Assembly (NCBI RefSeq): GCF_029714325.1
Contig: NZ_CP121666.1
Span: 8,728,501-8,792,500, forward strand
DNA: 64,000 nucleotides
DNA from: Bradyrhizobium sp. CB1717
GTDB taxonomy: Bacteria > Pseudomonadota > Alphaproteobacteria > Rhizobiales > Xanthobacteraceae
Direction of reading: 5' to 3'
Position numbers and translations under genes: made by a program. Every line of letters begins with the position of its first letter. The stretch's first letter is position 1. The notes beneath the pieces were generated by a model. The model was given only the letters and a program-made list of their open reading frames with translations. It searched no databases and had not been told where the DNA came from. Positions 52,820 through 61,598 of this stretch are shown here, in pieces.

Positions 52820-53677
52820 CTACAGCTCCGGACCAGAAAGTCCGACCTCTCGTTCGGCGCGAAGGACATTGCCATAGAGACTGCTGATCCATTGTCTTCC
52901 GCTCGAGGTTACATTCAAATAGCGGATGGCAATTTGGACGTGCGGTGCGACCTTGGTCCAGTAGAACTGAGGATATTTGTACACCACGTCCGCGGGCGTG
53001 GTGTATCCGAGCGATTTGTTGAGTCCTATCTCCTCGAACTCGTAGAACAGCGCATTTGATTTCTTCATGTAGTTCGGATCGCCGAGCTGACCGATCAGGT
53101 CGGCGGCGCGAAGCAACAAACCTTCCTCTTCGTCAAGATCATCCTTGAGTTCGTTCGCTGATGCGTCTGCATAAGGAAAACGAGTGTATTCGATGGCTTG
53201 GGCAACGCGAGCAGCGTCAATTTCGTCAACTGGGTCAAGACGCTCCACGGCGAATAATTTTGAGCGGTCGACATGATAGGGCGCAAGCGCTGCATCGGAG
53301 GAGCCGATCGGCAACTCGACCGTTCGGCCGGTACCATCAACCACATAGGCACCATCCTGGTCTCCGTGAACTATTCCCCGAACGTAGCCAATGTCGTGAA
53401 GCAGGCACGCCAGGATGAAGTGAGCATAGTCGCTGGCCGTCGTTGGCCTAAGAAGGGAGCGCCCGATCAGGATGTCGTGCCCCACCAGCGTGACCAACAA
53501 GGTGTGCTCGACATTGTGGTAGAGTGCATCGCTGTTACCAATACATTCCAGGGCCAGCTTTGCTGCATAGGGGAGCAATTCCGGCAAGCTGGCGTGGGAC
53601 GAGCCGAAGCGACCTCTTGTCTCCGAGATCAGGAACGCACCGAGCGCCTGGGACGTCAGTTCCGGGATCGTTATCAT
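52820..53677 (-). CDS. HD-domain phosphohydrolase-like protein
   Basis: 285 residues from ATG 53677 (MITIPELTSQALGAFLISET). The metal site of the HD superfamily is visible: H54 and H58 in YHNVEHTL and H94-D95 in LLHDIGYVRG, with a later D in RAADLIGQLGD. Members hydrolyse phosphate esters, cyclic nucleotides or (p)ppGpp; the substrate here is unknown. No sensor domain is attached. An FNR/FixK-type box lies 103 bases upstream, so it may be induced at low oxygen. Confidence 0.82.
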   Translation of the reverse strand: MITIPELTSQALGAFLISETRGRFGSSHASLPELLPYAAKLALECIGNSDALYHNVEHTLLVTLVGHDILIGRSLLRPTTASDYAHFILACLLHDIGYVRGIVHGDQDGAYVVDGTGRTVELPIGSSDAALAPYHVDRSKLFAVERLDPVDEIDAARVAQAIEYTRFPYADASANELKDDLDEEEGLLLRAADLIGQLGDPNYMKKSNALFYEFEEIGLNKSLGYTTPADVVYKYPQFYWTKVAPHVQIAIRYLNVTSSGRQWISSLYGNVLRAEREVGLSGPEL

Positions 53678-53779
53678 GAGCAATCTCTCACTTTGGTCGC
53701 CGAGCCTTCAGGAGGCGTTCTGAAGGATCAGGAGGGAGAGGACGACCGTAGTAGTGTGAGGCCGAAGGATGGGTGATAA

Positions 53780-53793
53780 TTGACTTAGATCAA
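53780..53793 (-). promoter_or_regulatory. FNR/FixK-type box upstream of the HD gene
   Basis: TTGACTTAGATCAA fits TTGA-N6-TCAA. Assuming the usual -41.5 position, transcription would start near 53745, 68 bases before the HD start codon. Confidence 0.55.
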
Positions 53794-53860
53794 CAGCAGC
53801 GACGCCGGACTACGCGTGTGCGAAGTAGCGACTTCCGCTGAGGGCTGGCCCGCAACTGGT

Positions 53861-54589
53861 TCAACCTGTTAGCGGCTTCTTCATATGCAAGTAATCTGGA
53901 TTGAATTCACCAAGCCGTTGGAGCTCGCGCCAGTTCAGAACAATCAACTCGCCCTCGCGGAAATCCATGCTACCAGACGAACGCAACTGGTGAAGCGCGC
54001 GGTTGACCGACGCGATTGCCATGGCGAGCGTCTCCCCAAGCTGGGGCAACGTCAATGGCATCGAGCACCTGTTCCCCTTGTTGAGCTGGGAGAGGCGTGC
54101 CCGATAGAATACTTCGCAGAACAAGTGCGCCATTCGGGTCGGCCTTGATCTCGCGCTGTTGTTCGTGATTGCTTCCCGGAAGATCGCGGCGTCCAGCAGA
54201 GTTTCTCTCCAGATGGCGATACCCAGCGAGGGGCGTCGTTCGAAGGCACCCAATATTTGTTTGTGCGGTATGAAGGCCACGCGCGCAGGACCGATTGAGC
54301 AAAGCGCATGGTCCATTCTTTCGATGAACAGTCCCTGTGCATCTGGCAGATCGCCCGACATGTGAAAGGACAAGTATTGTCGACGCCCTCCTTTCAGCAG
54401 GTGATATCGGCCGACCATTCCCGACACGACCAGAACCGCGTGCTTCGGCTGGTCTCCCTGACGAATAAAGTCCTGATCGGGCGACAGCTCTTTGGTCACC
54501 AACGAGAAATTGCAGATCTCCGCAATATCGTCACTCCGGAGCCGGGAATGCTCTTTCAAGTTCCGTATTAGTGTCTCATGGGGGTCCAT
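53861..54589 (-). CDS. Crp/Fnr-family transcriptional regulator
   Basis: 242 residues from ATG 54589 (MDPHETLIRNLKEHSRLRSD). A cNMP-binding-like beta roll (about 20-130: FIRQGDQPKHAVLVVSGMVG, FIPHKQILGAFERRP) precedes a helix-turn-helix at about 175-225 (LTLPQLGETLAMAIASVNRA). It has no four-cysteine Fe-S set, so it is not an FNR oxygen sensor. The recognition helix reads A-x2-N-R where FNR has E-x2-S-R, so its DNA site should differ from TTGAT-N4-ATCAA. Confidence 0.88.
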   Translation of the reverse strand: MDPHETLIRNLKEHSRLRSDDIAEICNFSLVTKELSPDQDFIRQGDQPKHAVLVVSGMVGRYHLLKGGRRQYLSFHMSGDLPDAQGLFIERMDHALCSIGPARVAFIPHKQILGAFERRPSLGIAIWRETLLDAAIFREAITNNSARSRPTRMAHLFCEVFYRARLSQLNKGNRCSMPLTLPQLGETLAMAIASVNRALHQLRSSGSMDFREGELIVLNWRELQRLGEFNPDYLHMKKPLTG

Positions 54590-54765
54590 AGCACTCCAGA
54601 TTATGTTCGAGACCCGTATCACCTGATACGACGGTGTGCTCCTCGCCGGTTAAACTCCATATGTCTCTCGAAGTTTCAATGATTGAGCCGTCAACCAGGA
54701 GAGTCATTTATCGGTGATGAGGTCGCCAGTTGCGCTTCCCCATCTTTAGGAGAGGGAGCAGCGCC

Positions 54766-54990
54766 TTGCCAATCAACCCGCTCATTTCTGCGAATATCAA
54801 TTTGACGCCAGAGCAGCGGCACGTTCTTGAACTCGCCTTCAACCGGACGCTACGCAAGCTTAACCTGGTGGATCGCAACGATCCGATTTGCGAAATAGTC
54901 GCTCGCAAAGTCATTGAGATTGAAGCTACCGGCGTTACCAACGCGGTCGCGATCTCCGAGATCGCATTTAGACAGCTTTACCCTTCGTAA
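54766..54990 (+). CDS. small conserved-looking hypothetical protein
   Basis: 74 residues from TTG 54766 (LPINPLISANINLTPEQRHV), with GAGGGAG seven bases upstream; the frame is open to a TTG at 54730 without a binding site. ELAFNRTLRKLNLVDRNDPI and EIVARKVIEIEATGVTNAVA look like a compact helical protein of a kind frequent in Bradyrhizobium. Function unknown. Confidence 0.65.
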   Translation: MPINPLISANINLTPEQRHVLELAFNRTLRKLNLVDRNDPICEIVARKVIEIEATGVTNAVAISEIAFRQLYPS

Positions 54991-55190
54991 TCGGGCCCGC
55001 TGTGGGTCAATCGGGCCCGTTCGCTCCGAAAGTGGCGTCCGGTTCACCCCTCACGGCTGACATCGAGGCGCCAGGTGGAATTTGTTGCGATGCGGACGCG
55101 AAACGCGGCTCACGAACAGAATTTCCGATTGAAGAAGCCGGACGCCCGAAACGTTGCGCGCACCGGGCGCCGTTGGGGATGACACCGATC

Positions 55191-56519
55191 TCATCGCTGT
55201 CTGATCTGCCGCTCCAGGCGCAGCGTATGCTCACGCAGGGAATCGTAGATCGGTGCATTGCCCAGCAGCATGGGCAGCAGCATCGCCATGAAGCAGGCGC
55301 CCAGCATCGGCAGCAGCATCGTCACATTGCCGGTCATTTCGGCGACGAGAACGATGCCGGTCACCGGCGCGCGCACGACGCCGGTGAAGAGAGCGGCCAT
55401 GCCCACCAATGCAAATGCTTCCGGCTGGATCGGGAGCGCCGGGAACGCAAGGCGGCAAGCCTCTCCGAACAGCAGCCCGGACTGGGCTCCCAGCACGAGC
55501 AAGGGTGCGAATAGCCCGCCGGGCGTGCAGGCCGCGTATGAGAGAGCGCCGAGCCCGAATCGGATCAGAAACGCGAACCCCAGGATCCCCACATTCTCAT
55601 GGCCGATCAATGCGCGCTGCGTGATCTGATCTCCGCCACCGACCAGTTCGGGCGAGAACCAGGCCAATGTGCCGACACTTGCGCCAATCAATCCGGCGCG
55701 GAGCTCGATCGGCAGCCGTCCAAATCGGTCGCGAATTGCGATGGTCGCGAGCAGGGTGCGATTGTAGGCGACGGCCAGCAGACCCGCGACGCCTCCCAGA
55801 GCCAGGAACAGCGGGGCGGTTTCAGCCCTGGGATAGCTCAGCGGTGCGACCTGGAAGTCGGGCGCGTCACCGAGCAGCAGCCGTGCGACCGGGATCGCCG
55901 TTGCCAGCGCGGCAAGGGCAGCGACGGCAACACGGTGCTCGAACCTCTGCACCAGTTCCTCCAGCACAAACACGAGCCCGGCAATCGGCGCATTGAAGGC
56001 CGTTGCAAGGCCGGCGCCGGCGCCAGCCGCGAGCAGCACCCGGGCATCCGCCCAACGGAGCCGGCAGACGCGCGCCGCGAAAACCGCGATACCGGCGCCC
56101 ATCTGGACGGTCGGCCCCTCACGGCCCAGCGCCAGTCCGGAGCCGATCGCCAGTATTCCGCCGAAGAATTTCACCGGCACCAGACCAAACGGAGCCGGTG
56201 GGATCTCTTCACGCAGGACAGCTTCGACATGCGGAATGCCGCTGCCCGAAGCGTGTGGCGAGAATTGTCGCACCATCCACACGGCAACCAGGGTTGCGAC
56301 GGCGCATGCGCCGACGACGGTGAGGAATCCCCAGATCGCGTGGCCATGGGCCCAGGCGATCATCGCATCGCGCAGACCATCCGCACGCACGAGTAAAAGC
56401 CGGAAGATCGCCCCGACACATCCAGTCGCCGCTCCTACGATGAGGGCCATCGCCGCGAGCCCCAACAGGCTGCGACGTTCGTCCGCGACTTGCCGCTCGT
56501 GGTCAGGGTTATGGTCCAC
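55191..56519 (-). CDS. ClC-family chloride channel/antiporter
   Basis: 442 residues from GTG 56519 (a TTG at 56549 is an alternative). Selectivity-filter motifs are present: ASGSGIPHVEA, GREGPTVQMG with the gating glutamate, and GGLFAPLLVLGA. EELVQRF retains the internal proton-transfer glutamate position, so a chloride/proton antiporter is more likely than a channel. There is no C-terminal CBS domain. Confidence 0.9.
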   Translation of the reverse strand: MDHNPDHERQVADERRSLLGLAAMALIVGAATGCVGAIFRLLLVRADGLRDAMIAWAHGHAIWGFLTVVGACAVATLVAVWMVRQFSPHASGSGIPHVEAVLREEIPPAPFGLVPVKFFGGILAIGSGLALGREGPTVQMGAGIAVFAARVCRLRWADARVLLAAGAGAGLATAFNAPIAGLVFVLEELVQRFEHRVAVAALAALATAIPVARLLLGDAPDFQVAPLSYPRAETAPLFLALGGVAGLLAVAYNRTLLATIAIRDRFGRLPIELRAGLIGASVGTLAWFSPELVGGGDQITQRALIGHENVGILGFAFLIRFGLGALSYAACTPGGLFAPLLVLGAQSGLLFGEACRLAFPALPIQPEAFALVGMAALFTGVVRAPVTGIVLVAEMTGNVTMLLPMLGACFMAMLLPMLLGNAPIYDSLREHTLRLERQIRQR

Positions 56520-56800
56520 AGCTGGTCGATGATCCCGAGGCCTTCGCAAGCGGCAATCTTTGCCGAAATCACCGGCGAATGTCCCGAAAAAATGTTCTGA
56601 CTTGACCGAAGAACTGCCTCTCCGATCGACACCAGGACCTCACTCCACGTCAAGATGCGCCGAACCAAGACCCGGCGCCGCAGATCGGCGATTGGACGTC
56701 GCAATCGATCCCTTGCACAGCAACGCCGCGCTCGACCCGCGCCTGAAGCCAATCCTTCTTCCACGATCAGCGCGCGCAAACCGCTTGACCTCGGCGCCAT

Positions 56801-56823
56801 CATGTAACATACGGAGTTACATG
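56801..56823. promoter_or_regulatory. perfect 8+8 bp inverted repeat overlapping the rrf2 start codon
   Basis: CATGTAAC (56801-56808) and GTTACATG (56816-56823), seven bases apart, with the ATG inside the right arm. TTGACC (56785-56790) could be the -35. The placement fits autorepression by the Rrf2 protein. Confidence 0.6.
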
Positions 56824-57279
56824 AAACGCGACAGTCGATTATCCGGCGTGCTCCACGTGCTGCTGCACATGGCGCAGCAGCCTGGCCCCTTCACGTCCGA
56901 GACGCTGGCGAAGGCGATGGACACCAACCCCGTCGTGATCCGTCGCATCATGGCGGGCCTGCGCGAGCTCGGTTACGTCCGCTCCGAGAAAGGACATGGC
57001 GGCGGCTGGACGCTTGCTTGCGACCTCTCGAAGGTGACGCTGCGCGACGTCTACACCGCGCTCGGCAGTCCCTCGCTTCTGGCCATCGGCAACCGGACGG
57101 AGGCGCCGGACTGTCTCGTCGAGCAGGCCGTCAATGCCGCCCTCGACCAGGCTTTTCAGGATGCAGAGGCGTTGCTGCTGGCGCGCCTCGGCGAGGTGAC
57201 GCTGGCGAGGCTGGCCAACGATCTCCGCAAGCGCCTCGGGTCCCGAAGGCATCAGAGCATGAGCGCGCATCACGCGTGA
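56821..57279 (+). CDS. Rrf2-family transcriptional regulator
   Basis: 152 residues starting [21 protein letters not shown] winged helix ([40 protein letters not shown]) is followed by a dimer helix. The three-cysteine Fe-S motif of IscR/NsrR is missing (cysteines only near 67 and 95), so this is the YwnA-like, cluster-free branch. The upstream TGTAAC/GTTACA palindrome is its likely site. It is followed at once by a methyltransferase gene. Confidence 0.86.
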   Translation: MKRDSRLSGVLHVLLHMAQQPGPFTSETLAKAMDTNPVVIRRIMAGLRELGYVRSEKGHGGGWTLACDLSKVTLRDVYTALGSPSLLAIGNRTEAPDCLVEQAVNAALDQAFQDAEALLLARLGEVTLARLANDLRKRLGSRRHQSMSAHHA

Positions 57280-57305
57280 TCGGCGCCAATCAGCAGGACA
57301 ACCTC

Positions 57306-57989
57306 GTGACCGACATTCAAAGCGCGTTCGCCGATCCGCAAATGGTGGCGAAATACACCGAAGGACCGCCGCGGTTCGTTCCCGGCTACAATTCCATGCT
57401 GTCGATGGCGGCGATCCTCCTGGGGGAGCGCGCGCGCGACGATGCGCGAATCCTCGTCCTCGGCGCCGGCGGCGGCCTGGAGTTGAAGGCCTTTGCACAG
57501 GCACAGCCGCGCTGGAGCTTCGACGGCGTGGACCCGTCCGGTGCAATGCTCGATCTCGCGAAGCAGACGCTGGGCCCGCTTGCCTCGCGCGCACATCTGC
57601 ATCAAGGCTATATCGACGATGCGCCGGAGGGACCGTTCGACGGGGCGACGTGCCTGCTGACTTTGCACTTCGTCGATGTCGAGGAACGGCGTCGCATCGC
57701 CTCGGAAATCCACCGCCGCCTCAAGCCTGGTGCGGCATTCGTGGCGGCTCATTTCAGCATTCCCGACGGCGATGATGAGCGGCCGCGCTGGCTCTCGCGC
57801 TATTCCGCGTTCCTGGCGGCATCCGGACTCGAACCCGACAAGGCGGCGGCCGCACGTCAAGCGGTCGACGGGCAATTGAGCATTCTGTCGCCCGCACGAG
57901 ACGAAGCGATTTTGCGCGACGCCGGTTTTACCGACCCAACCCTATTCTACGCCGGCTTCACGTTCCGCGGCTGGGTGGCGTACGCCTGA
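57306..57989 (+). CDS. class I SAM-dependent methyltransferase
   Basis: 227 residues from GTG 57306 (AGGA nine bases before); GTG 57276, overlapping the Rrf2 stop, is possible. The SAM-binding motif I is ILVLGAGGGLELKAFAQAQP, motif II DGVDPSGAMLDLAKQ, and a later CLLTLHFVDVEERRRIASEI. The acceptor is unknown. It is co-transcribed with the Rrf2 regulator, whose effector may be the methylated compound or a stress signal (inference). Confidence 0.87.
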   Translation: MTDIQSAFADPQMVAKYTEGPPRFVPGYNSMLSMAAILLGERARDDARILVLGAGGGLELKAFAQAQPRWSFDGVDPSGAMLDLAKQTLGPLASRAHLHQGYIDDAPEGPFDGATCLLTLHFVDVEERRRIASEIHRRLKPGAAFVAAHFSIPDGDDERPRWLSRYSAFLAASGLEPDKAAAARQAVDGQLSILSPARDEAILRDAGFTDPTLFYAGFTFRGWVAYA

Positions 57990-58041
57990 GGCAAATCAGC
58001 TGCACGGCTTTGCCGGGAGCTGGCGGTCTGCGCGGCGATTG

Positions 58042-58389
58042 TCAGCCAACCGTTTCGCTGTCTGCACAAAGCGGCGTTTCCGCCAAACGGCTCGCTTGCG
58101 AAGCAAAGTCCTCGAACGCGGCGACTGCATCGCGCATGTTGTGGCAGCCGCGACTGTCGAGCGAGGAATGAACGCTGAGGTCGAACAGCTCTATCCAGAA
58201 CAACGGGCTGTCGGGCAAGCCCGCCGCAAGGGCTTCGAACATGCTGATCTCGCAATCCCCGACCCGCTCGAGCGCAACCGTCCGGGAGCCATGGGCGATA
58301 TGAGGAATTCCGAGCAACGTCCCGTAACCTCGTAAAATCTTCACGTTTATGGGCGGCGCGGCGCCGTCACTGCTGGACATCAAGGCCAT
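58042..58389 (-). CDS. small hypothetical protein
   Basis: 115 residues from ATG 58389 or 106 from ATG 58380 (MSSSDGAAPPINVKILRGYG). SPLFWIELFDLSVHSSLDSR and MRDAVAAFEDFASQASRL look like a compact alpha/beta protein, of a type seen as conserved short proteins in Bradyrhizobium. It converges with the methyltransferase gene. Function unknown. Confidence 0.6.
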   Translation of the reverse strand: MALMSSSDGAAPPINVKILRGYGTLLGIPHIAHGSRTVALERVGDCEISMFEALAAGLPDSPLFWIELFDLSVHSSLDSRGCHNMRDAVAAFEDFASQASRLAETPLCADSETVG

Positions 58390-58574
58390 CGTAGCTTTCG
58401 GGGAAAGGGCTGCCCCGAGAACGCAAGACCAGTCTGGGGGCAGACGAGCGATTTAAGTCACACGCCCCCCGGTTTCTTGTTATCGTGAGCCAATAAGTTG
58501 ATTTTTCATGCCGCCATCGCGATCGGCGAGCCCAAAGAGCGAGGCCCGCAGCGGCAACGACGAAAGGGTTCGGT

Positions 58575-59678
58575 GTGCCGGCTGCCCATTCGCCCCATTT
58601 TGAAACAATGCCCAGTGCGACCGGCGGAATCGCCCGCCTGGTATGGGCACGCCTGCAGGACGCCGGCATCGAGGCGGACAGTCTGCTGTCCAGGGCCGGA
58701 TTGACCGTCAAGCAGATCGAGGATCGCAAGGCGCGCCTGAGCGCCGAGAGCCAGATCAGGTTTCTGGAACTTGGGGCCGAGGCGTTGCAGGACGACAACC
58801 TCGGCTTCCACCTGGCACGAGACTTCGACCTTCGTGAAATTGGCCTGCTCTATTACGTGGCAGCATCTTCCGGGACGATCGCCGAAGCCTTGGCAAAGGC
58901 CGAGCGCTATTGCCGTCTCGCCAACGAGGGGATTTCGCTGCGATTCGCCGCGAAGGAGATGACGATCACGTTGAAATATGTCGGTGTGGAACGGCGCTCG
59001 GACCAGCACCAGATCGAATTCTGGCTGACCTCAATCATTCGCATGAACCGCACCCTGACCAATCGCCGCCTGATCCCGAGCCGACTCAAAATGGTACATC
59101 GCCGTCGAACGACGCCCGCAGAGGTCAGGTCGTTCCTGGGGTGCGAAATCGAGTTCGGTTCCGATGTCGACGAGATCGCTTTCCCGGTATCCGTGGGGCC
59201 GATGCCGATCGAAAGTGCTGACCACTATCTGAACGATTTGCTGGTGACGTATTGCGAGCAGGCGCTCGCACACCGGAAATCCGGCGGAGTCCCGCTCAGA
59301 TCGAGCGTCGAGAATGCAATCGCCCCATTGCTCCCGCATCGTGAGGCACGGGTCGAAGAGATCGCCCGCCGCCTGGGGATGAGCCATCGCACGCTGGTGC
59401 GGCGCCTCGCTCTGGAGGGACTGACCTTCAGTGGCATCCTTGACGAGATGAAGATCGACCTTGCCAAGAGCTATCTGAAGAACGATGAGCTGCCCATTTC
59501 GCAGACCGCCTGGCTGCTCGGCTACGGAGAAGTCAGCGCGTTCACCCACGCCTTCAAGCGCTGGACCGGAATGACGCCGAGGCAATGGCGCGCCGCCGAC
59601 GATCCCAAGCACGCCACTGGCCCCGACGATACGCCGCTCCACGCAAAGCCCGCACCCGCGAACTCCTCCCGGAGCTGA
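58575..59678 (+). CDS. AraC-family transcriptional regulator (OruR/ArgR-like)
   Basis: 367 residues from GTG 58575 (AAGGG upstream); ATG 58608 is an alternative. The N-terminal half is an arabinose-operon-regulator-like ligand domain (PF12625 type; SRAGLTVKQIEDRKARLSAE, DLREIGLLYYVAASSGTIAE). The C-terminal double helix-turn-helix spans about 250-345 (VEEIARRLGMSHRTLVRRLA, ISQTAWLLGYGEVSAFTHAF, FKRWTGMTPRQWR). The target is unknown; candidates are the genes downstream. Confidence 0.9.
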   Translation: MPAAHSPHFETMPSATGGIARLVWARLQDAGIEADSLLSRAGLTVKQIEDRKARLSAESQIRFLELGAEALQDDNLGFHLARDFDLREIGLLYYVAASSGTIAEALAKAERYCRLANEGISLRFAAKEMTITLKYVGVERRSDQHQIEFWLTSIIRMNRTLTNRRLIPSRLKMVHRRRTTPAEVRSFLGCEIEFGSDVDEIAFPVSVGPMPIESADHYLNDLLVTYCEQALAHRKSGGVPLRSSVENAIAPLLPHREARVEEIARRLGMSHRTLVRRLALEGLTFSGILDEMKIDLAKSYLKNDELPISQTAWLLGYGEVSAFTHAFKRWTGMTPRQWRAADDPKHATGPDDTPLHAKPAPANSSRS

Positions 59679-59989
59679 CAGAATACCGAAATGTTCGCCG
59701 CTTTTACTCGCGCCCCTCACCGGTCCACCGGCACCCCTGCCCCTCGATGATACCGGCTTGAGAAAAACACCAGCGGCGTGGTGTCGCGATAGTCGCAGTT
59801 CGAGACTTCGGCGACCGGCCATGGTCCTGCAGCACGTTGACGCAATGGCGCAAGGACCGTCGTCCCGGCACCTTGAAGCCATTGTCGCGCAACCAGGGAA
59901 TGTGTCATGGTGTATAACCTTGGGTTGTTCGCCAGGGCGCGGACGTGGGCCGGGGCGACGACGGTACGGGCTTCAGGGAGTTGCGGACC
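59679..59989. other. 311-base gap without a supported gene
   Basis: Short frames here lack initiation signals. It includes the ribosome binding site (GGGAG) of the secreted peptide gene. No terminator could be assigned after the AraC gene. Confidence 0.45.
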
Positions 59990-60217
59990 ATGACGACTTT
60001 GGCGAAATCATTTGCTCTCGTCGCCCTCGCGGCGACGATGAGTGTCGGAGCACTTGCGCTCAGCATTGTCTCTGCCTCGGCGCAATCGCCTGCGGCATAC
60101 AAGAACTACTGCGTCACCAGGACTATTTGTAACAACGGCTTTCTATGGAGGTGCAACCGTTGTGACAGCCGCTATTCATGGCGGCGTGGGTGCCGCCCCA
60201 CCTTCAGGGCGTGCTGA
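59990..60217 (+). CDS. small secreted cationic six-cysteine peptide
   Basis: 75 residues from ATG 59990 (CAGGGAGTTGCGGACC upstream). A signal peptide (MTTLAKSFALVALAATMSVG, cleavage after ASA at 29-31) precedes a 44-residue mature chain with cysteines at 41, 47, 55, 58, 68 and 75 (C-x5-C-x7-C-x2-C-x9-C-x6-C). It has nine Lys/Arg and a single Asp, so about +8. It likely forms three disulfides in the periplasm or outside the cell. No known family is recognised; a defensin-like or envelope-binding role is speculation. Confidence 0.7.
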   Translation: MTTLAKSFALVALAATMSVGALALSIVSASAQSPAAYKNYCVTRTICNNGFLWRCNRCDSRYSWRRGCRPTFRAC

Positions 60218-60260
60218 CACTGACGCAGAATGCCGCTGCCGATAGGAGTTACAGTCGAGC

Positions 60261-60289
60261 TATTGTGACCGCCGGGCGCGGTTACAATA
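60261..60289. promoter_or_regulatory. inverted repeat upstream of the flavin oxidoreductase gene
   Basis: TATTGTGACC (60261-60270) and GGTTACAATA (60280-60289) pair with one mismatch across nine bases. It lies after the secreted-peptide gene, 160 bases before the oxidoreductase. It could be an operator or a 3' hairpin; no U-tract follows. Confidence 0.4.
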
Positions 60290-60451
60290 TTGTCACGCCC
60301 GCTTTGTGGGCAGAATGCGAAATGGCGGCGTCGTCTGCTTAGGTCTGCTTCCCCAAAGAGCAGCACTTGCGAGTGTACGCCTTTCCACGTTGCCCAACTT
60401 TCCTCCAGACGACCTATCGCAAACATTTGCGATCATGCTTAGCTTGTCTTC

Positions 60452-61474
60452 ATGAAAAAGATCGGATTCCTCTCCTTCGGGCACTGGACGCCCTCGTCGC
60501 AATCGCAGACCCGCTCTGCCAGCGACACGCTGCTGCAATCGATCGAGCTTGCGGTTGCGGCCGAACAGCTCGGTGCTGACGGCGCCTATTTCCGCGTCCA
60601 TCATTTCGCGCGGCAGCTGGCCTCGCCCTTTCCGCTGCTCGCGGCCGTCGGTGCGAGGACGAGCAGGATCGAGATCGGCACGGCCGTGATCGACATGCGC
60701 TACGAGAACCCGCTCTACATGGTGGAGGACGCCGGCAGCGCCGACCTCATCGCCGGCGGCAGGCTGCAGCTCGGCATCAGCCGCGGCTCGCCCGAGCAGG
60801 TGATCGACGGCTGGCGCTATTTCGGCTACCGGCCGGCCGAGGGCGCGAGCGATGCCGACATGGGCCGGCGCCATGCCGAGGTCTTTCTCGACCTCTTGCG
60901 CGGCGAAGGCTTTGCCGAGCCCAATCCGCAGCCGATGTTTCCCAATCCGCCGGGACTGTTGCGCATCGAGCCGCATGCGCCGGGCCTGCGCGAACGGATC
61001 TGGTGGGGCGCCGGCTCGAACGCGACCGCGGTGTGGGCGGCGAAGCTCGGCATGAACCTGCAGAGCTCGACGCTGAAGAGCGACGAGACCGGCGAAGCCT
61101 TTCACGTGCAGCAGGCCGCGCAAATCCGCGCCTATCGCGCCGCCTGGAAGGAGGCCGGCCACAGCCGCGAGCCCCGCGTGTCCGTCAGCCGCAGCATTTT
61201 TGCGCTGATGGACGATCGGGACCGCGCTTATTTCGGCGGGGAGCGCGGAGGCGAGGACCAGATCGGCTTCATCGACCCGCGCACGCGCGCGATCTTCGGA
61301 CGGAGTTATGCGGCCGAGCCGGATGTGCTGATCGAGCAGCTGCGACAGGACGAGGCCATTGCCGAGGCGGATACGCTGCTGCTGACGATCCCGAACCAAT
61401 TGGGCGTGGACTACTGCGCGCATGCGATCGAGGCGATCTTGAAGCATGTCGCGCCGGCGCTGGGGTGGCGGTGA
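60452..61474 (+). CDS. LLM-class flavin-dependent oxidoreductase
   Basis: 340 residues, a bacterial luciferase-like TIM barrel: MKKIGFLSFGHWTPSSQSQT, ELAVAAEQLGADGAYFRVHH, RIEIGTAVIDMRYENPLYMV and GGRLQLGISRGSPEQ. Members use FMNH2 to oxidise small molecules, often sulfonates, aldehydes or nitrilotriacetate-like compounds. No flavin reductase gene lies beside it. The substrate is unknown. Confidence 0.87.
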   Translation: MKKIGFLSFGHWTPSSQSQTRSASDTLLQSIELAVAAEQLGADGAYFRVHHFARQLASPFPLLAAVGARTSRIEIGTAVIDMRYENPLYMVEDAGSADLIAGGRLQLGISRGSPEQVIDGWRYFGYRPAEGASDADMGRRHAEVFLDLLRGEGFAEPNPQPMFPNPPGLLRIEPHAPGLRERIWWGAGSNATAVWAAKLGMNLQSSTLKSDETGEAFHVQQAAQIRAYRAAWKEAGHSREPRVSVSRSIFALMDDRDRAYFGGERGGEDQIGFIDPRTRAIFGRSYAAEPDVLIEQLRQDEAIAEADTLLLTIPNQLGVDYCAHAIEAILKHVAPALGWR

Positions 61475-61598
61475 GATAGGCTGTCGCTGCACGACCTGAG
61501 GGTGACGTTGACTTCAGCCACCACCTTGACAATGATGAGGCAGATCAACAGCGCTTGTGACAAGGCATGATCCGCCTCGATTCGTCCTCAAGATACGG

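Noticed and set aside
56785..56821. Leaderless reading of the rrf2 gene
   Set aside because: A GGAG stands four bases before the ATG and the -10 is poor, so the case is much weaker than for the MarR gene.
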